NCBI GenBank assembly: GCA_039096225.1
Contig: JBBPEB010000014.1
Coordinates: forward strand, 434,001 to 498,000
Direction of reading: 5' to 3'
DNA length: 64,000 nt
Source: Blastocystis sp. Blastoise
Lineage: Eukaryota; Sar; Bigyra; Opalinata; Blastocystidae
The notes beneath the pieces are model-generated. The model made no database searches and had not been told where the DNA came from. It saw nothing but the letters and a program-made list of their open reading frames with translations. Position 1 is the first letter of the stretch. The number at the start of each line of letters is the position of its first letter. Shown in pieces: positions 16,478-30,623 of this stretch. The translations under genes and the position numbers were made by a program.

Positions 16478-18968
16478 TTATGATTCTGTAATGAATAGAT
16501 TATGATATTTATATAAGGAAAGGTATTCCTTAGCATCGAAGAGATAGGATAATAATACATTTATATTAATATATGCATTTTGATTATGATAATAGGTTTC
16601 ACAGGTATCGTAGGGAATTTTTTTAGGACAAGGTTTAGAAGTAATATTATATACAGATATAGTATGTATATTATTGAGTTCTAAACTTCGTCGAATCCAT
16701 CGATTTAAATAATTCTCCTCATAATATAAAATAGCAACACTATTTGGAAGCATATAAAAGCTATTAATAAAACTACCGCCATAGATGCCAAGGAATATAT
16801 CGGAATATATACAAGCTTTTATTTGTTTTCCTGGAGAAAGTCGTTCTAAGTATAATGTAGACACATCAAGGTGGGACTATAATTATTATATATATTAATA
16901 GAGAAATAACAAAGGATAAATTAATTTTGAACAATTGATTTATTTGCATATAAAGATATGTTAGATAATATTATTTTATGTGAAGTTTATGTGATAATAA
17001 TAATAAGTTATAAAAGGAATAAATAAATATAAATAATAAATAATAAATAATAAATAATAAATAATAAATAATAAATAATAAATAATAAATAATAAATAAT
17101 AAATAATAAATAATATAATAAATAAATAAATAAATAATAAATAATAAATAATAAACATAAATATATATATATACATCTTTATAGAGAGCGGATTGAACTT
17201 GATTTTGGTTCATTAATATTCGACCTCCATTTTGATTTCTGAATTGTTTATCTCTTAAGGCGAGTAATAAATGGAATTTACATGATTTTTTACATAATTT
17301 TATAGATTTCTCACCAATAGATTTATATATATAGGCCTTCGTAAATAGAGCTTCTTGAACAGATGTATATATATATCCTTTCCATGCTAAATATGGATAT
17401 ATTGCATGCTATATATATATATAAATATATATAATAATATATTTAAAATATATTTCATAATATATTTCATAATATATTTCATAATATATATAATAAATAT
17501 ATATATACAGCATGTTTAAAGCAAACATATAGACTTTGAAATGCAGTTTTTACCTGTGCAGATTCATAAGTATATTGTGTTACTAATTTCCGCGGGAATA
17601 ATTGCATTAATATATTTAAATACATATTATTCCAATGAAGATTTTTTAATACTGGAAAATTGAGGAGATATAAGGAATTTATCTATAAATATATGTATTT
17701 TATTATATGTATATAAAAAGATACAATAACTATATATATATATTATAAGATAATAAAATAAAAGCGAAATAAGACGGTAGTATTAATGTATAAATGTATA
17801 TGTGTTATAAATCTATATACTTTAGGATATTGTTCGGGGAACAGAGCAACTCGTACAAGATGCTGATAAGATTCTACGAAATGAAACGCATTTCGAGGAC
17901 GAGTTAGCAACGTAATATAATTATGATGTGTTTTAAAATAAAAAGAAGAAGAAGGACTATGTATATATATAGATGGAATATTACTAGAATAGTCATAAAT
18001 AATGATGAATAAAAAGTTATATATATATATACGTAATAGATTGATTTTTTATCGATGTGAGTTGATAATATGTAAATGGCTGTTGACCTATATATATATA
18101 ATAATTAATATATTAATATATATATTAATCATAATAATATATTATAATTAATAATATATTAATCATAATAATATATTATAATTAATAATAACTAGAATAT
18201 AACTATATATATATACTAGCAAATGAATATATTTGTGAGTAATGTGCTTTATCTGTAAAGAATACATATCGTTTTTCTTTATCACTATAGCATATATTCT
18301 TAAATTCTATAATTTCATCATATTGACCATGTATCATTGAGATTGAAGTATGAACATCATCTCTAGAAAGAATAAAACATATAATATTATAAACAGTTAT
18401 ATATATAATATACTGTGCTACAATTGTTGTTTTTGAAAAGCTCACCTCTTCTATATACAGGAATATAGACTATAGTATATATATTTTACTTTTTTTTCTA
18501 AAAATAGAATCATTAATAAATGAATCCATCTTTGTTGACCTAATGCATATATAGATATAATATATAAATTATCATAATTACCAATCATCTGATGTTAGAT
18601 TGACAGAAGGAAATGGAGGAACAGAAGTTGATTTGAGAGAAATAAGTGTAGACTTAGGGTCTATATAGTTATCTTGCTTAATAAAGAGTTTTTGAATATT
18701 CCCTGATAACTCTTCATCTCTCATAGGTATATCGTCTTCAATTGTTTTGCTAAGAATAGGATAGTGTTAAAAAACTTTGTTTATCAAACCTTTTATTATC
18801 GATATCTGTATCATTATATAGATCTGATATATAATTTGCTTTCTCACTAATCAAAACAATATGCTTTTGAAAATTCACAGTAAAATAATCAGAAATAGAA
18901 GCTGTATATTGAAATACAATAATAAACAGCAAAAAGACATATATGATCAGATCGATATAAAACAACAT
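16478..18968 (-). CDS. GT61-like glycosyltransferase, type II membrane protein
   Basis: The start ATG at 18968 is followed at once by a strong signal-anchor (MLFYIDLIIYVFLLFIIVFQY), as in Golgi type II enzymes. Later exons give IVLISEKANY, FHFVESYQHLVRVALFPEQYP (about 17890-17825), LNFPVLKNLHWNNMYLNILMQLFPRKLVTQYTY (about 17660-17570), and the last exon ends QIKACIYSDIFLGIYGGSFINSFYMLPNSVAILYYEENY (about 16820-16715). In GT61 enzymes (EOGT, POMGNT2, plant XylT) the same place carries 'GxHGAGLTxxxFLPPxAxVxEL'. Here the His is replaced (YGGS). Cys pairs near the end (SKPCPKKIPYDTCETYYHN) suggest a lumenal fold. The family call is by pattern. Acceptor and donor sugar are unknown. Confidence 0.5.
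17030..17155. repeat. (AATAAAT)n microsatellite in intron
   Basis: Long run of AATAAATA-type units in an intron of the GT61-like gene, giving spurious Tyr/Leu/Ile open frames on the minus strand. Confidence 0.8.
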
Positions 18969-19899
18969 TAAACTCAAAACGATTACAATAAATGGATAAC
19001 AATAAAAATAAAATAATTAGAAAACTGAGTTTAGCTCGTTTTTACATTCTACAAGAAAAACCCATAAAATACTAAAATAGACTACTAAAATTTGACAAAT
19101 TTCCATGAAAAAAAAAAGTACATATTATGTTAAAGGTTTAAAAACAGAATCATTTTTTTGAAGGATATGATCTTTTTATTTTGTATAGTTGAAAGAAGAC
19201 ATACTTTTGCATTGAATGCATACGTCTTCAGAATGGTAGAATCTACATCTAATTATAAGATTGTGAGAAATAATCCTAGTTGATAGAGTAATTGATCAAT
19301 TATGATGGTTTTATGGATAAACAATATCAACAGAATTCTTGTTGTTATGTAAAGAAGCAAATTAATTCGATATTTGATGAATGTAATACTTTTGAAGTGG
19401 ATTGTATTGTTAGTTGATATTTGTTATTCCCGTAAAGGCTTTGATGAATAGAAGAATGCTTGTAGATATAAATTGTGAAATAATCAATAAAGTTTGGAAT
19501 CGAGAAACTGTATTGATGAAAACTTAAACTGTTTTCTTTTCTGTAAAGTATATAAATAGTATTATCTTCATACACTATGCATACGTTACACTTTAATTCT
19601 CAAGTATTGACTAGTGTTCTTAATAAATGATGGAATATTGAATGCTTTTGATAAGAATAAAAATGTGTGTAATGAATAATATCCATAAGATTTCAAAAAT
19701 GGTTTTAAAATATATTAAATAAACAAAGTTATTTAATTAAAAAAAAGAGTATAGCTATTCTATAATAACACAGCACATAGAACATAAAAATAATATTTTA
19801 TTATCGTATCAGCAATAATCAAGAAAAAAAAGTAATCAGAAATACAATATAGAATAAAAATTGTATAATATAGTGTTATATATATATATATATTTATAT
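18969..19899. other. intergenic region with one weak open frame
   Basis: About 930 bases. A 76-codon minus-strand frame (19575-19345; MYEDNTIYILYRKENSLSF) has non-repetitive composition but no recognised family, no splice partners and no clear promoter. I do not call it a gene. Confidence 0.4.
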
Positions 19900-22523
19900 T
19901 TAAGACTTTGATAATTCAAGGAATTGTGTAAATGCAGAAGTTAATTCTTTTAATGTTGGCCTGGTATCTGGATTTGATTGAATACATTTCGATATAGCTT
20001 TATTAAGAGCTATATATATATATTCATTTATTTATCAACTAACTAAATAGGTATATATATAATATACATAAGGGCATAGATTCGCTAATAGTGATAATAA
20101 ACGAATTATTTTGTAAACTTTTCATCATCTATAGAAATAAAAATATATATGAATATTATATTCATTACATATTTAAATATATATATTGATAATATATAAT
20201 AAATAAATTAATAAAATATTAATTTAAAGATAAATAATATATATATATATATATACGTCAATATTAACAGCTTTCACATTAATAATAGTGGTTCCAGTAA
20301 GTATAAAATGTAAGAGATGTCCTAAAGTATATATATCTCCTTGAATAGAAGGAGGATTATAATTCAAATATTCTTGAGGTTGACTATAATAATAGATATA
20401 TATATATATATATTATTAATATACAATAATAAATAAAAAATAAATAATTAACAACAAATAAAGATAAAAAAAAAGAGTATATATATAATAATAATTATAT
20501 ATATATATATATACAAGTATTCTAGTTTATTAATATAGTTGACATCAGCATATCCGATTCCTTCTTGAAGCGAATATGCAGATAAACATAAGAATATATC
20601 ACCATTATAAACATAAAACTCATCAGGCTATATATGTATATATATATAGAATAAGAGAATAAGATAAAAAAGAAAATAAAAATAGAATAGAATATTATTT
20701 ATAATATCGTCCAATAGAATATAATAATAAAACAATAAATAAGAATAAAAGTAAGAAATAGTAATATACAGTAAGATGACGATGAATAATATGATGATTA
20801 TGGAGATCTTGAACTAGAGAGAGTACTTTTATACATAAAGAAACTTTGTCATTTAAGGATAGTATATCACTATATATTATATAGTATATAGTATATAGTA
20901 TAAAAATAATAGTAATGATTCTTTATACTTGGAATCATGTAAATATTGTTCTAATGACATTTCAAGGCATTTATTCGTTAAAACAGAAACATAATTAGAT
21001 TGAAATATTGTCAATCCAACTAACTATATATATATATTATAAATACTATAAATTCTAATAGAAAAAATAAATGTTTCAAATAAATAATATATTTATTATA
21101 TCAAGAATAAATAGAAAATAAAAAATGTTCAATAAATATACAGAGATAATATTTTTATTATTAAGAAGAGTATGAAGATAAAGAAAGTTAAAGAAACATA
21201 AAAGAGATTCATCATTCGATAGTTCAGGAAGAAGTAATGTCGTATATATCTTCTTATATTCACTTTAAAATAAATAGAATAAATAGAATAAATAGAATAA
21301 ATAGAATAAATAGAATAAATAAAATAAACAAAATAAATAGAATAAATAGAATAAATAGAATAAATAGAATAAATAGAATAAATAGAATAAATAAAATCCT
21401 TACACTAAAAAAATAGTAAAAAAAGTAGTTTTTCTTAATTGACGAATTTGAAGATAATCATTACGAGATATAAAAGTATCTATATATATATATTATAATG
21501 AGTATATAATAAACTAAAGGAAAATAAAGCAAAAATAAAGCAAAAATAAAACAAAAATAAAACAAAAATAAAACAAAAATAAAATATAATACTATATACA
21601 AGTAAGAATATTTGGTGTGAATGGCTTAAAAAAGGAAATTAAGTCTTGAGTTGACTTGGTATAAGTTTTAAATAATTTATTAATTATTTTATAAGTATAA
21701 GGGTTACCAAGAAGAAGCTTTTGAGATTCCTTAGGGGGCCTATATAATTATATTTATAAGAATATATATATAAAACTAATTTATTATCATTATAAGCAAC
21801 AAATAAAAATAAATAAATTAATAAATTAAAAAATAAATAAACCTTTTTACAAACATAAAAACAATTTATTATAATTAAAAACAATCAATAAATAAATATA
21901 AACAAATTATAACTACTTTAAAGTAACATAAAACTAAACAATAAAAACAAAAAAAAAAACTATACATACATTCGTTCAATATCAATAAATCTGGACATAA
22001 TATCATATAACTGTAGTAGTAACCAACTTAATGACATTTTCTAAACATGTATTTATGAATTATTAGAATAATAAAGTACCGAAAACCAATCTTTGAAATT
22101 TTCTGGTTTAATAATATTATTTTCAATCTTATCTTTGAATTCCTCTTTTATAAAATACTTTTCTATACGATATATATGTAAATTTTAATAAGAAAAGGCA
22201 ACAAAATTTTAAATAAAAATAAATATAATTAACAAACCATTCATTATTTGGACAATTGGGATTTGATATGAAATACTCAACCATGGCATGCTAATATTCA
22301 GACACAGACTTTCTTTTTTATAATCCAATAAAAAACTAACATTAATATCTAGTGACTTTCGATCTTTTGAAAACTTAATAAGATCTATTTTCATCTTATT
22401 CAGATCCAACAAATTCAAATTTGCAAGGATCTCCTAATTGACATAGAATGTGATCAATATATAATCCCATACTTTGTGTTCATCTAACACCTCAGATATT
22501 TTATCTAAATTCTCCTTATTCAT
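19900..22523 (-). CDS. pseudokinase with unknown N-terminal region
   Basis: The start ATG at 22523 (MNKENLDKISEVLDEHK) joins by GT-AG to EILANLNLLDLNKMKIDLIKF. Exons from about 22420 to 21600 hold a unique region. The kinase fold then follows: NNKNIISLVGLTIFQSNYVSVLTNKCLEMSLEQYLHD (about 21160-20940), the catalytic-loop equivalent LVQDLHNHHIIHRHLT (about 20820-20770), PDEFYVYNGDIFLCLSAYSL, then GDIYTLGHLLHFILTG (about 20340-20290) and NPDTRPTLKEL (about 19975-19940), with stop at 19902-19900. HRD is HRH and the usual Lys is Thr. The Asn of 'PEN' is Glu, and DFG is SAY. The fold landmarks (SL..YL, GDIYTLG, the C-lobe Arg) are kept. It probably acts as a scaffold or allosteric partner. Confidence 0.65.
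21261..21400. repeat. (GAATAAATA)n microsatellite in intron
   Basis: About 13 near-identical AATAAATAG units inside an intron of the pseudokinase gene. Confidence 0.8.
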
Positions 22524-24849
22524 TTTATTATTAAATAAGAAAATATTAACTAAATATTTATGGTTTTTTATAGAAAATTGCTGTCTTTCTAGTATTTTAC
22601 ATGTGTTTTTTCGTATAAAATACTTCTATCAACAACATAAACAAAGTGAGTTACACTATACCTGAATGAACAAACATAATACAACTCAAAAAGACAATTA
22701 AAAAAAGAAAATTAGTTCTCGTCTTATGTTAAGATAATCTCTTATAAATTTGTTTATTACACTCAAACATAGTCAATTCTTAAGATGAACTTAAGACAGT
22801 ATATAATGAAACAAAATATAAATAAAAAAACTGAGAAGAATTAAAAAAACTAAATCTGTTTTCTATACATAATTCCACATGGTTTTCAACTACAAACTTT
22901 TTTTGAAACAATATTATTAGGCTATTTTGATGCAAATTCTTTACTAACTTACTTTTTTGTTATTCCTATATTTTATATGTGTTATTAGTATAACAAATAA
23001 AACAAAAAAGAGACAAATAAATACTTGTTGAATACCATCTTCACGTATATTGGCACTAAACAACAGTCAATAGATGCATCAACTATAATATTATATGGAT
23101 AATCTATTCATTTAGTTACTTGCTCAATTTAATATAGTCAAAAATGAAATTATAAAAACATCAAATATCTTAACTAACAAGATAACCAGTATTTATGATC
23201 ATAAAGATGGATCTCATCATTCATTTAATCATAATCAGTCTCGTTTACAAATAAGGATATTTAAAATTTGACTCTATTTGATAAAGATTGAAATTTATTG
23301 CATTTTTGTCTGATCGTTGATCAAATTGAATATATGTGCATCTTTTTATAATGAATCTGATAAATATTGTCTAGACATATAGAAAGAACATAGTATAGCA
23401 AGAGAACAAAAACTAGTGTGAGAATTATTTTGAATTCTTTTGTTTATATTTTAAATCATTGATCCTTGATTTATATTGCTTTGCAAACTAATGAATGGTT
23501 CTTAGAAACATAATGGAAATAAAAAAGAAGTTCGTTGTATGAAAAATTATTTTCTATTTGATCAAATAGTAATAGTCTTATTTGGTGTATTATTCATCGA
23601 GTTTATATATTTGAATAGTTTTGCAATGATTGTAATTGTAGAATATGTTGTGTTTATTAAAAATATATGTTTTTACTCACTTGTTAATAAAGCTATAAAT
23701 CACTGTGTTTATCACGTCTTTCCTATCAATTATAATACTTTTTTAATATAAAAAGATAGATTTATATATAAAATCCATTAATATATTCATTGTTCACAAT
23801 TTTATGTGGTATAAATGTTCATAATCATTTGTATTCATATTCTTGGTTTTCATTATAGTTTGAAAAACTAAACTCAAATAGAATTGTAGTTATTTTCTTT
23901 TTGAGTTTTCAATATAAAAATTGATTGGATTATTATTGTTGTATTTATTTCCACATCTGCTGTGGATGCTTCTAAGAATTCTTTTTTCATAACTTAATTA
24001 TTTTGATTTTTAAAATGCGAAGATCTACTTTTTCATAATAACAACACTATTTTTAATGCTCAGTTTTTAGTATTCATTTCATTCTATTCATTGCTTTAAG
24101 AATAGTTTTTTTCAAATAAATATATATTCTTATGTTGAATAGATATGAATAGAGTAGTAAAATGTTGTTTATGATGAACATAACACACTACACTATTTCG
24201 AAGAATTAAAACTGAATTGGTAGTGAGATATTGACTATTATAAAGTCTTTCTTTTTATATATAAATAAAAGTATTTATTATTCTTTTAGTACTTGACGAA
24301 ATGTTTATTTATTAATTTATGTGATACTAATTTTGGTTTTCTAGTAATATAAAAAAAAAATTAAATGATTTTCTTGAGTTTATGCAACTTGTGACTATCA
24401 AAAACACTTAAAATATACGTTTATTATCATTGAAACATAGGTTTAAACAAGATAAATATATGCTTTTATCATTCACTTCAATATAACTTTACATAAACAA
24501 AACATTAAGATATATATATTGACAATAAATATTAAAAATTCAGTAATAGTAGCTATGAAAAATAATATTATATATATTAATAAGAATTCAAAAAAAAAGA
24601 CAGGAAACGGTTAAAAAGATGAAAAAATTATTTAACGAGCTATTTAAATTTAATTAAAAAAATATCTATCATAAAAAAATAATAAATATGGTTTTATAAA
24701 AACAAAAATATATGGTTTCAAATAATAGAAATAAAAGTAAAAATAAAAATAGTTCTATGTATATATATAGGAATAGTTATATATATAGAAAGATAATATA
24801 GAAATCAGATGATGAGAAATAGTAGCTATTCATGATTAATAAAAAATCT
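22524..24849. other. 2.3-kb gene-poor stretch
   Basis: The longest gene-free interval in the window. The base mix is more even (fewer pure A/T microsatellites) than in introns. Short open frames at 22474-22665 and 23539-23751 are Phe/Ile/Tyr-rich and match nothing I know. No tRNA-like cloverleaf, repeat array or transposon terminus was recognised. It includes the promoter of the pseudokinase gene near 22524-22750. Confidence 0.5.
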
Positions 24850-26351
24850 TTATTCTTTTTCTTCTTTTAAATTATTTGTAGTATTGTTTTGATCATCATT
24901 ATTCTCATTATTAGCGTCAGAAGTATTAGCTAAGCTGTTTTCATTATTATTATTATTATCGTTATTATTATTATTATTAACATCATTATCATTTTCTTTT
25001 TGAGAAACATTATATATAGATACTTTGGATATGCCCCCCTTATCATTATTCTCGATTTTAATACCAAAAGTTGGCATTTGATATATTATTTCTTCTTTTG
25101 ATTTATCCATTTTTATCTATATACATATATATTATAGATTATAATATTTAGTATTTATTTATTAATGCTATATATATATATATACTGTAACAGGAGCATC
25201 ATTAATACCTGTTTCAATTGTATACATAATATCTATATAATAAATATATAATAAATATATAATAAATATATAATAAATATATAATAAATATATAATAAAT
25301 ATATAATAAATATATAATAAATATATAATAAACATATAATAAATGTATTTTAATTTTAAATACCATTTTGAATGTTATTAAAGAATTGAATAGCCTGTTG
25401 TCCATTAATTAAAACCGCGGGAATTGGGCTTTTATATTCAACAGGGATACCTCCAAAAGTATACATATAAGAAGATGGATCCATATTTAACACAATCATA
25501 CCCACAGCACCTGAATTCTATATATATATATATATATTGAATAAACTACAATATATTTATTAATATTTGAATAATCATGGAATGAAAAATAATAAATAAC
25601 AATAGAATATACTAGCATATAGAATATTCAGATATAAATAGAACTATCTATATAATATTCAAATATAAAAACAAATATATACAACAACATTTCTTGCTTT
25701 TTCAAAGAAGGTACAATTTCCTCGAATAGTGACGACGATTCTCCCGCGGGAATACTTAGGATCTAAAGGTCCACAAGCTAAATAAGGTAGATATTGTTCT
25801 TTGCTAATAATAGAGTCAATATGAATAATATTCGGATTATATGTAGATATATATTGAGCTAGAATAAGAGGAGCAGTAATATTAGTAGGTATATTTGAAT
25901 ATGTAGAAATAGAACAAGGATAGGCTTCTTGAATATGATCAGGGAATATATTATTATATAGAGGAGAAAATAAAGAGAAGGACAAAGGAGAAAAGAAATA
26001 GGAAACAAAATCAAATACTTTATCATTTTTAGTTCTCTTGTCAAATGATTCCCGTAAATATAATACTAAATCAGGGTACTTATTAAGTTCAGATGAGAAA
26101 AGTGAATAGAAAATAGAGTTATATTTATTCTTCATAATTGAATCCTCAAGTAAATTATCAATAATCTTTTGTATATATCGACTAGTAAATATAGTAAAAC
26201 TACGTTGATATAATACAGTTTGTATTTCTTCTTCGTTATATATAGTTAATAAATAAGGATATTCAATTGATTCATTTATACGACTAAATAGACCATCATC
26301 ATTCTTATAATTATGGAATTCAAATAAGAATAAATCTCTTGAAATTTGTTC

Positions 26352-26394
<43 letters not shown>

Positions 26395-28840
26395 TCCATC
26401 AGCCAATCGATTTCTAAAGACGTATAAGGAATAGTTTTCTTCTTATTAATATCATTATCATTTTTATTTATAGAAGGTAATATACTATCATTATCTTCTT
26501 CTTCTTCTTCAATATTAGTAAATTGACTATTTTGTACATTATTCATTTCTTCTTCTTCTTCTATAACAATCATAGGATCTTTTCCTTCTTCTACTCCTCT
26601 CTTTATATCATTATTCTTTTCTTCATTCTTCTTTTTATTTTCTTCAATTTCAATTTTTAATTCTTCTAATATGCGTTTATATTGTTTAATACCTTGAGTA
26701 CTATTTATATATATATTATACTCATCCAAAATTTCTTTAAATGTATTATCTATAAAATTATATTTTTCTTTATTAGATAATTCATTATACACTAGATCTA
26801 AGAATTGTCTTCTTGTTATATTGATTATCTCGGACTGAATAATTGATATTCTTGTTGACATTTTCTTTGTATTTTCTTCCTCTTCTGTCAATACTTTAGG
26901 TTGTAATACAGAAGTTGACTCAACAGGGGACTCATATATATATGTATCAGGAATCAATGTATGCCCTTTATATAAATAATAGTTATAATTATATTAAGTA
27001 TATATTAAAAACAATACTTGAATAAACTTGACAAGAAATTGGTCCTTGAGGAGTTGAATATAAATTTTCATAGATCCCCGCGGGAGATATATATGAAAAA
27101 GGATAGGGTGGTAAAGATTCTTTGATATATATACTTTCTTTATTCCTATATATAATGTAAATTGTGATTAATTATTTATTTAAAATAAATTTATAAATAT
27201 GTTATTTTTATTTAAAAAAATATTAATTATAATTAATAAATCTACTATTGATGATAAAATAAATATAATAATTTATGAATATAATAACACAAAAAACTCA
27301 AATATATAGTTCATAAAAATAATAATAACATTTAAAATCTATATATAATAATAATAATAATAAAAAAAATAGTTTATGAATAAAATAATACACACAATAA
27401 TTCACATAATAATAGATAAAAAAAATTATAATAATTCTGTATATACTTTCTGGATACTAAGAAGATACCTCCCTGAGGAGTGTTATATATAGAATACCAA
27501 GTAGTAGGAGGAACAAATAAATCCTTTATTTTCGTCAATTCCCCACGGTAATTGTTTGGAATTAAGTCTTCATCTGTGAGTTGGTCATCAGGAACAGAAT
27601 CCTCTTGTTTTGGAATAGTATTCTGTTTCTTTATTTGATTGAATAATTGTTTCATAATATTATTTGCATCTATAGAATTTAGATTTTGTGTATTTAATTG
27701 ATGATCTTGAGAATAAGAAGAAGAAAGAGAAGGAATACTATTTTGAGTCCATGAGTAACTGCGACTATTTAGCATATCTTCATAAGTAGAAATATAATGA
27801 TCTTTATTCATAAATAAAGAGTCATAAGAATAATAAACATATGGAATACATTGATTCATATTTTTATGATAATTATATTTATATAAAGATTCAGGATATA
27901 AATATAATGAAGTACAGTGATTATTTCTATTTAATAAAAATGGAATCGACATTTCAATGTCCTGTTTATTCATTAACTATATATATATAAGAGTATATAA
28001 AGTATTATATAGTATATATATACATAGAGAAGTCGTTTAGTATCTTTAGGGAAATATAAATCCATCATGTGACCCTCTGTAGTGAATATATATCGAGAAG
28101 ATCGATATATATTATCCTATATATATATTATGATATTATGTATATAATAATAATATATATAATATAGAAATATTATTATTAAATATATGTAATATATATA
28201 ATACAATAATATTATTATTAAATATACGTAATATAATAAAAACAATAGTAAACAAAAATAGGATAGTCAATATATTATAAATGATTATAAGTATACATTA
28301 TCTAAGACTAAGTACATATATTTAAGTGTTTCAGAAAGGACATAAGAAGGCATATTATCGAGTATTTGACCTGAATTTACATTATGAACAGTGGCAAATC
28401 CACACTATATATATAGAGTTATATAAATATATATGCAAATAATATAAAGTAGATATATATATATATAATCTATATTAATAATTAGAGAGAGAATATATGA
28501 TATGAATATACTTTAGTTCTTGTGTTTTCAATAGTATGAATATAATCTGTAGCTACATATTGATATAGAGTATCGTTTGTTGCTTGTAGATAATAAAGAA
28601 CAGATTCTATAAGTTCAGGTCGAAGAGAATAACTATATATAAATGATAATATATACTGTATTTAAATCATATAAAAATATTATATATAGATGATATGAAA
28701 AAATTATAATAATATAAAAAGCAGAGGATATATATATAATTAAATATATAAATATAATAAAAAATGAATAATCATTTACATATATAACCTTAAAAGATAT
28801 ATGTAAAACATGAATAATAATATATGTATATGTAATACAA

Positions 28841-28875
<35 letters not shown>

Positions 28876-28880
28876 ATATA

Positions 28881-28955
<75 letters not shown>

Positions 28956-30567
28956 ATATATAAATAAATAAATAAATAAATAAATATATAAATACTGTTC
29001 ACCAGAATTATAGAGTTGTTTGGAGAGATAATTAAAGTGTTCTGGTAAATATCCATAAGTCTTATATACACTTAAGAATAAGTCAATTGTTTCCTTTGCT
29101 TTTGTTATATCCCCCAAAAGAACTTGTATTTCACCCCAAAAAGCAGATAGTGAATACGATTGAGGAACATATGTAGATGATTGGTGAATATCAATTGAAG
29201 ATATCCAGTGGTAAGCATCCTAGTATATATATATATAAGTATGATGTATGTATAGAGCATATATATATATATATATGTTGAATAAGGATTATATAAAATT
29301 ATGAATAATAATAATATATATATATACCTGATTATATGTTTGAATAGCAGCATAAGCATGTGTCATAATAGAAGAGAGAGAAGGATCTTGAAAGTATATA
29401 GAACTCTTTAATAAATATTCATAGAAAGAATCACTATTTGGACCAACACATGAAGCAGTCTAAAGATTATATATATATATATATATATGAATAGTATACT
29501 TACAAATAATAAATATAAATATATAAATATATAAATTATAATTCTAATAACTATAATGATAATTTTAATAAAAATAATAATAACTATAATAATAATAAAC
29601 AAAAAAAAATATATACTTCTGTCCATTCTCCTGTTTGTGTATTAATATGTTTTCCATATAAATCATAATCATTTTTATATTTATAGAATGATAATAATGC
29701 TTTTCTTGCTTCTAAGTAATAAGTATAATTGTGTGTAAGAATACTTAATTGACCGAATTCTAAAAGAAGACTACCTGAACCAGCTAAAGATGATATCGGA
29801 GTTTCCTAAAAAAATAAAATATATATAGATATTAGCATTATATAAATAAAATAATAAACTACAAATCATTAATTAGAAGGTAATAAAAATATATATTATT
29901 AAAAGAAGAATAAATAAATGTATATATATAAATATGCATACATGAGGAGGTACTCCTTTTCTTAAGTTCACCGTACCAAATGGAATTCCAGTTTTTGTAC
30001 GAAAGGCGGGTAACAATCGATTTCCAAGATCAACGGCAAGATCTAGAAGATGTCCTGTATATATATAAGAACCATTAACGTTATAAGAAGGAAGAGAACT
30101 ATAGACATTAGTATAAAAAGGAAAATTATAAGGATCCCCATGGGATTTCTTGATATGTTCTAGGAATCGATAATCTTGTTTGATCGTAAGAGGAAATAAT
30201 TCATAAACCATTTCATATATAGGATTATATATATAATGTGGATCTCTTTTATATATATATATAGATTCTTTATCATATATAGAAATATTTTGAATTAATA
30301 GAGATGGATAAAGAATATGAATATCAGATATATTATATTTTGTATAGAGATGTGTAGCGTTACTAAGAATCATGGAGTGCGCGGTCAATAGCCCGCCAAG
30401 AACACGAATTGTAGTCTCAAAAACAGATACATTAATATCAATATCAAAACTATTCAATCCTCTATAGTGATGAAAAATAAGCTTTTAAAATAGTGATTGC
30501 TAATATAATAATAATAATTATTATTATTATTTATTATTTATTATTTATAATAATAATAATAATAATA

Positions 30568-30623
<56 letters not shown>

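Noticed and set aside
19345-19575. 76-codon minus-strand frame as a pseudogene copy of the GT61-like gene
   Set aside because: Only a few shared residues (DYFT) with the neighbour; too little to claim homology.
22524-24849. tRNA genes or a mobile element in the long gene-free stretch
   Set aside because: No cloverleaf, terminal repeats or transposase-like frames could be recognised by eye.
28839-28986. CRISPR-like array
   Set aside because: It is a simple AAAT microsatellite in an intron with no spacers, in a eukaryotic genome.
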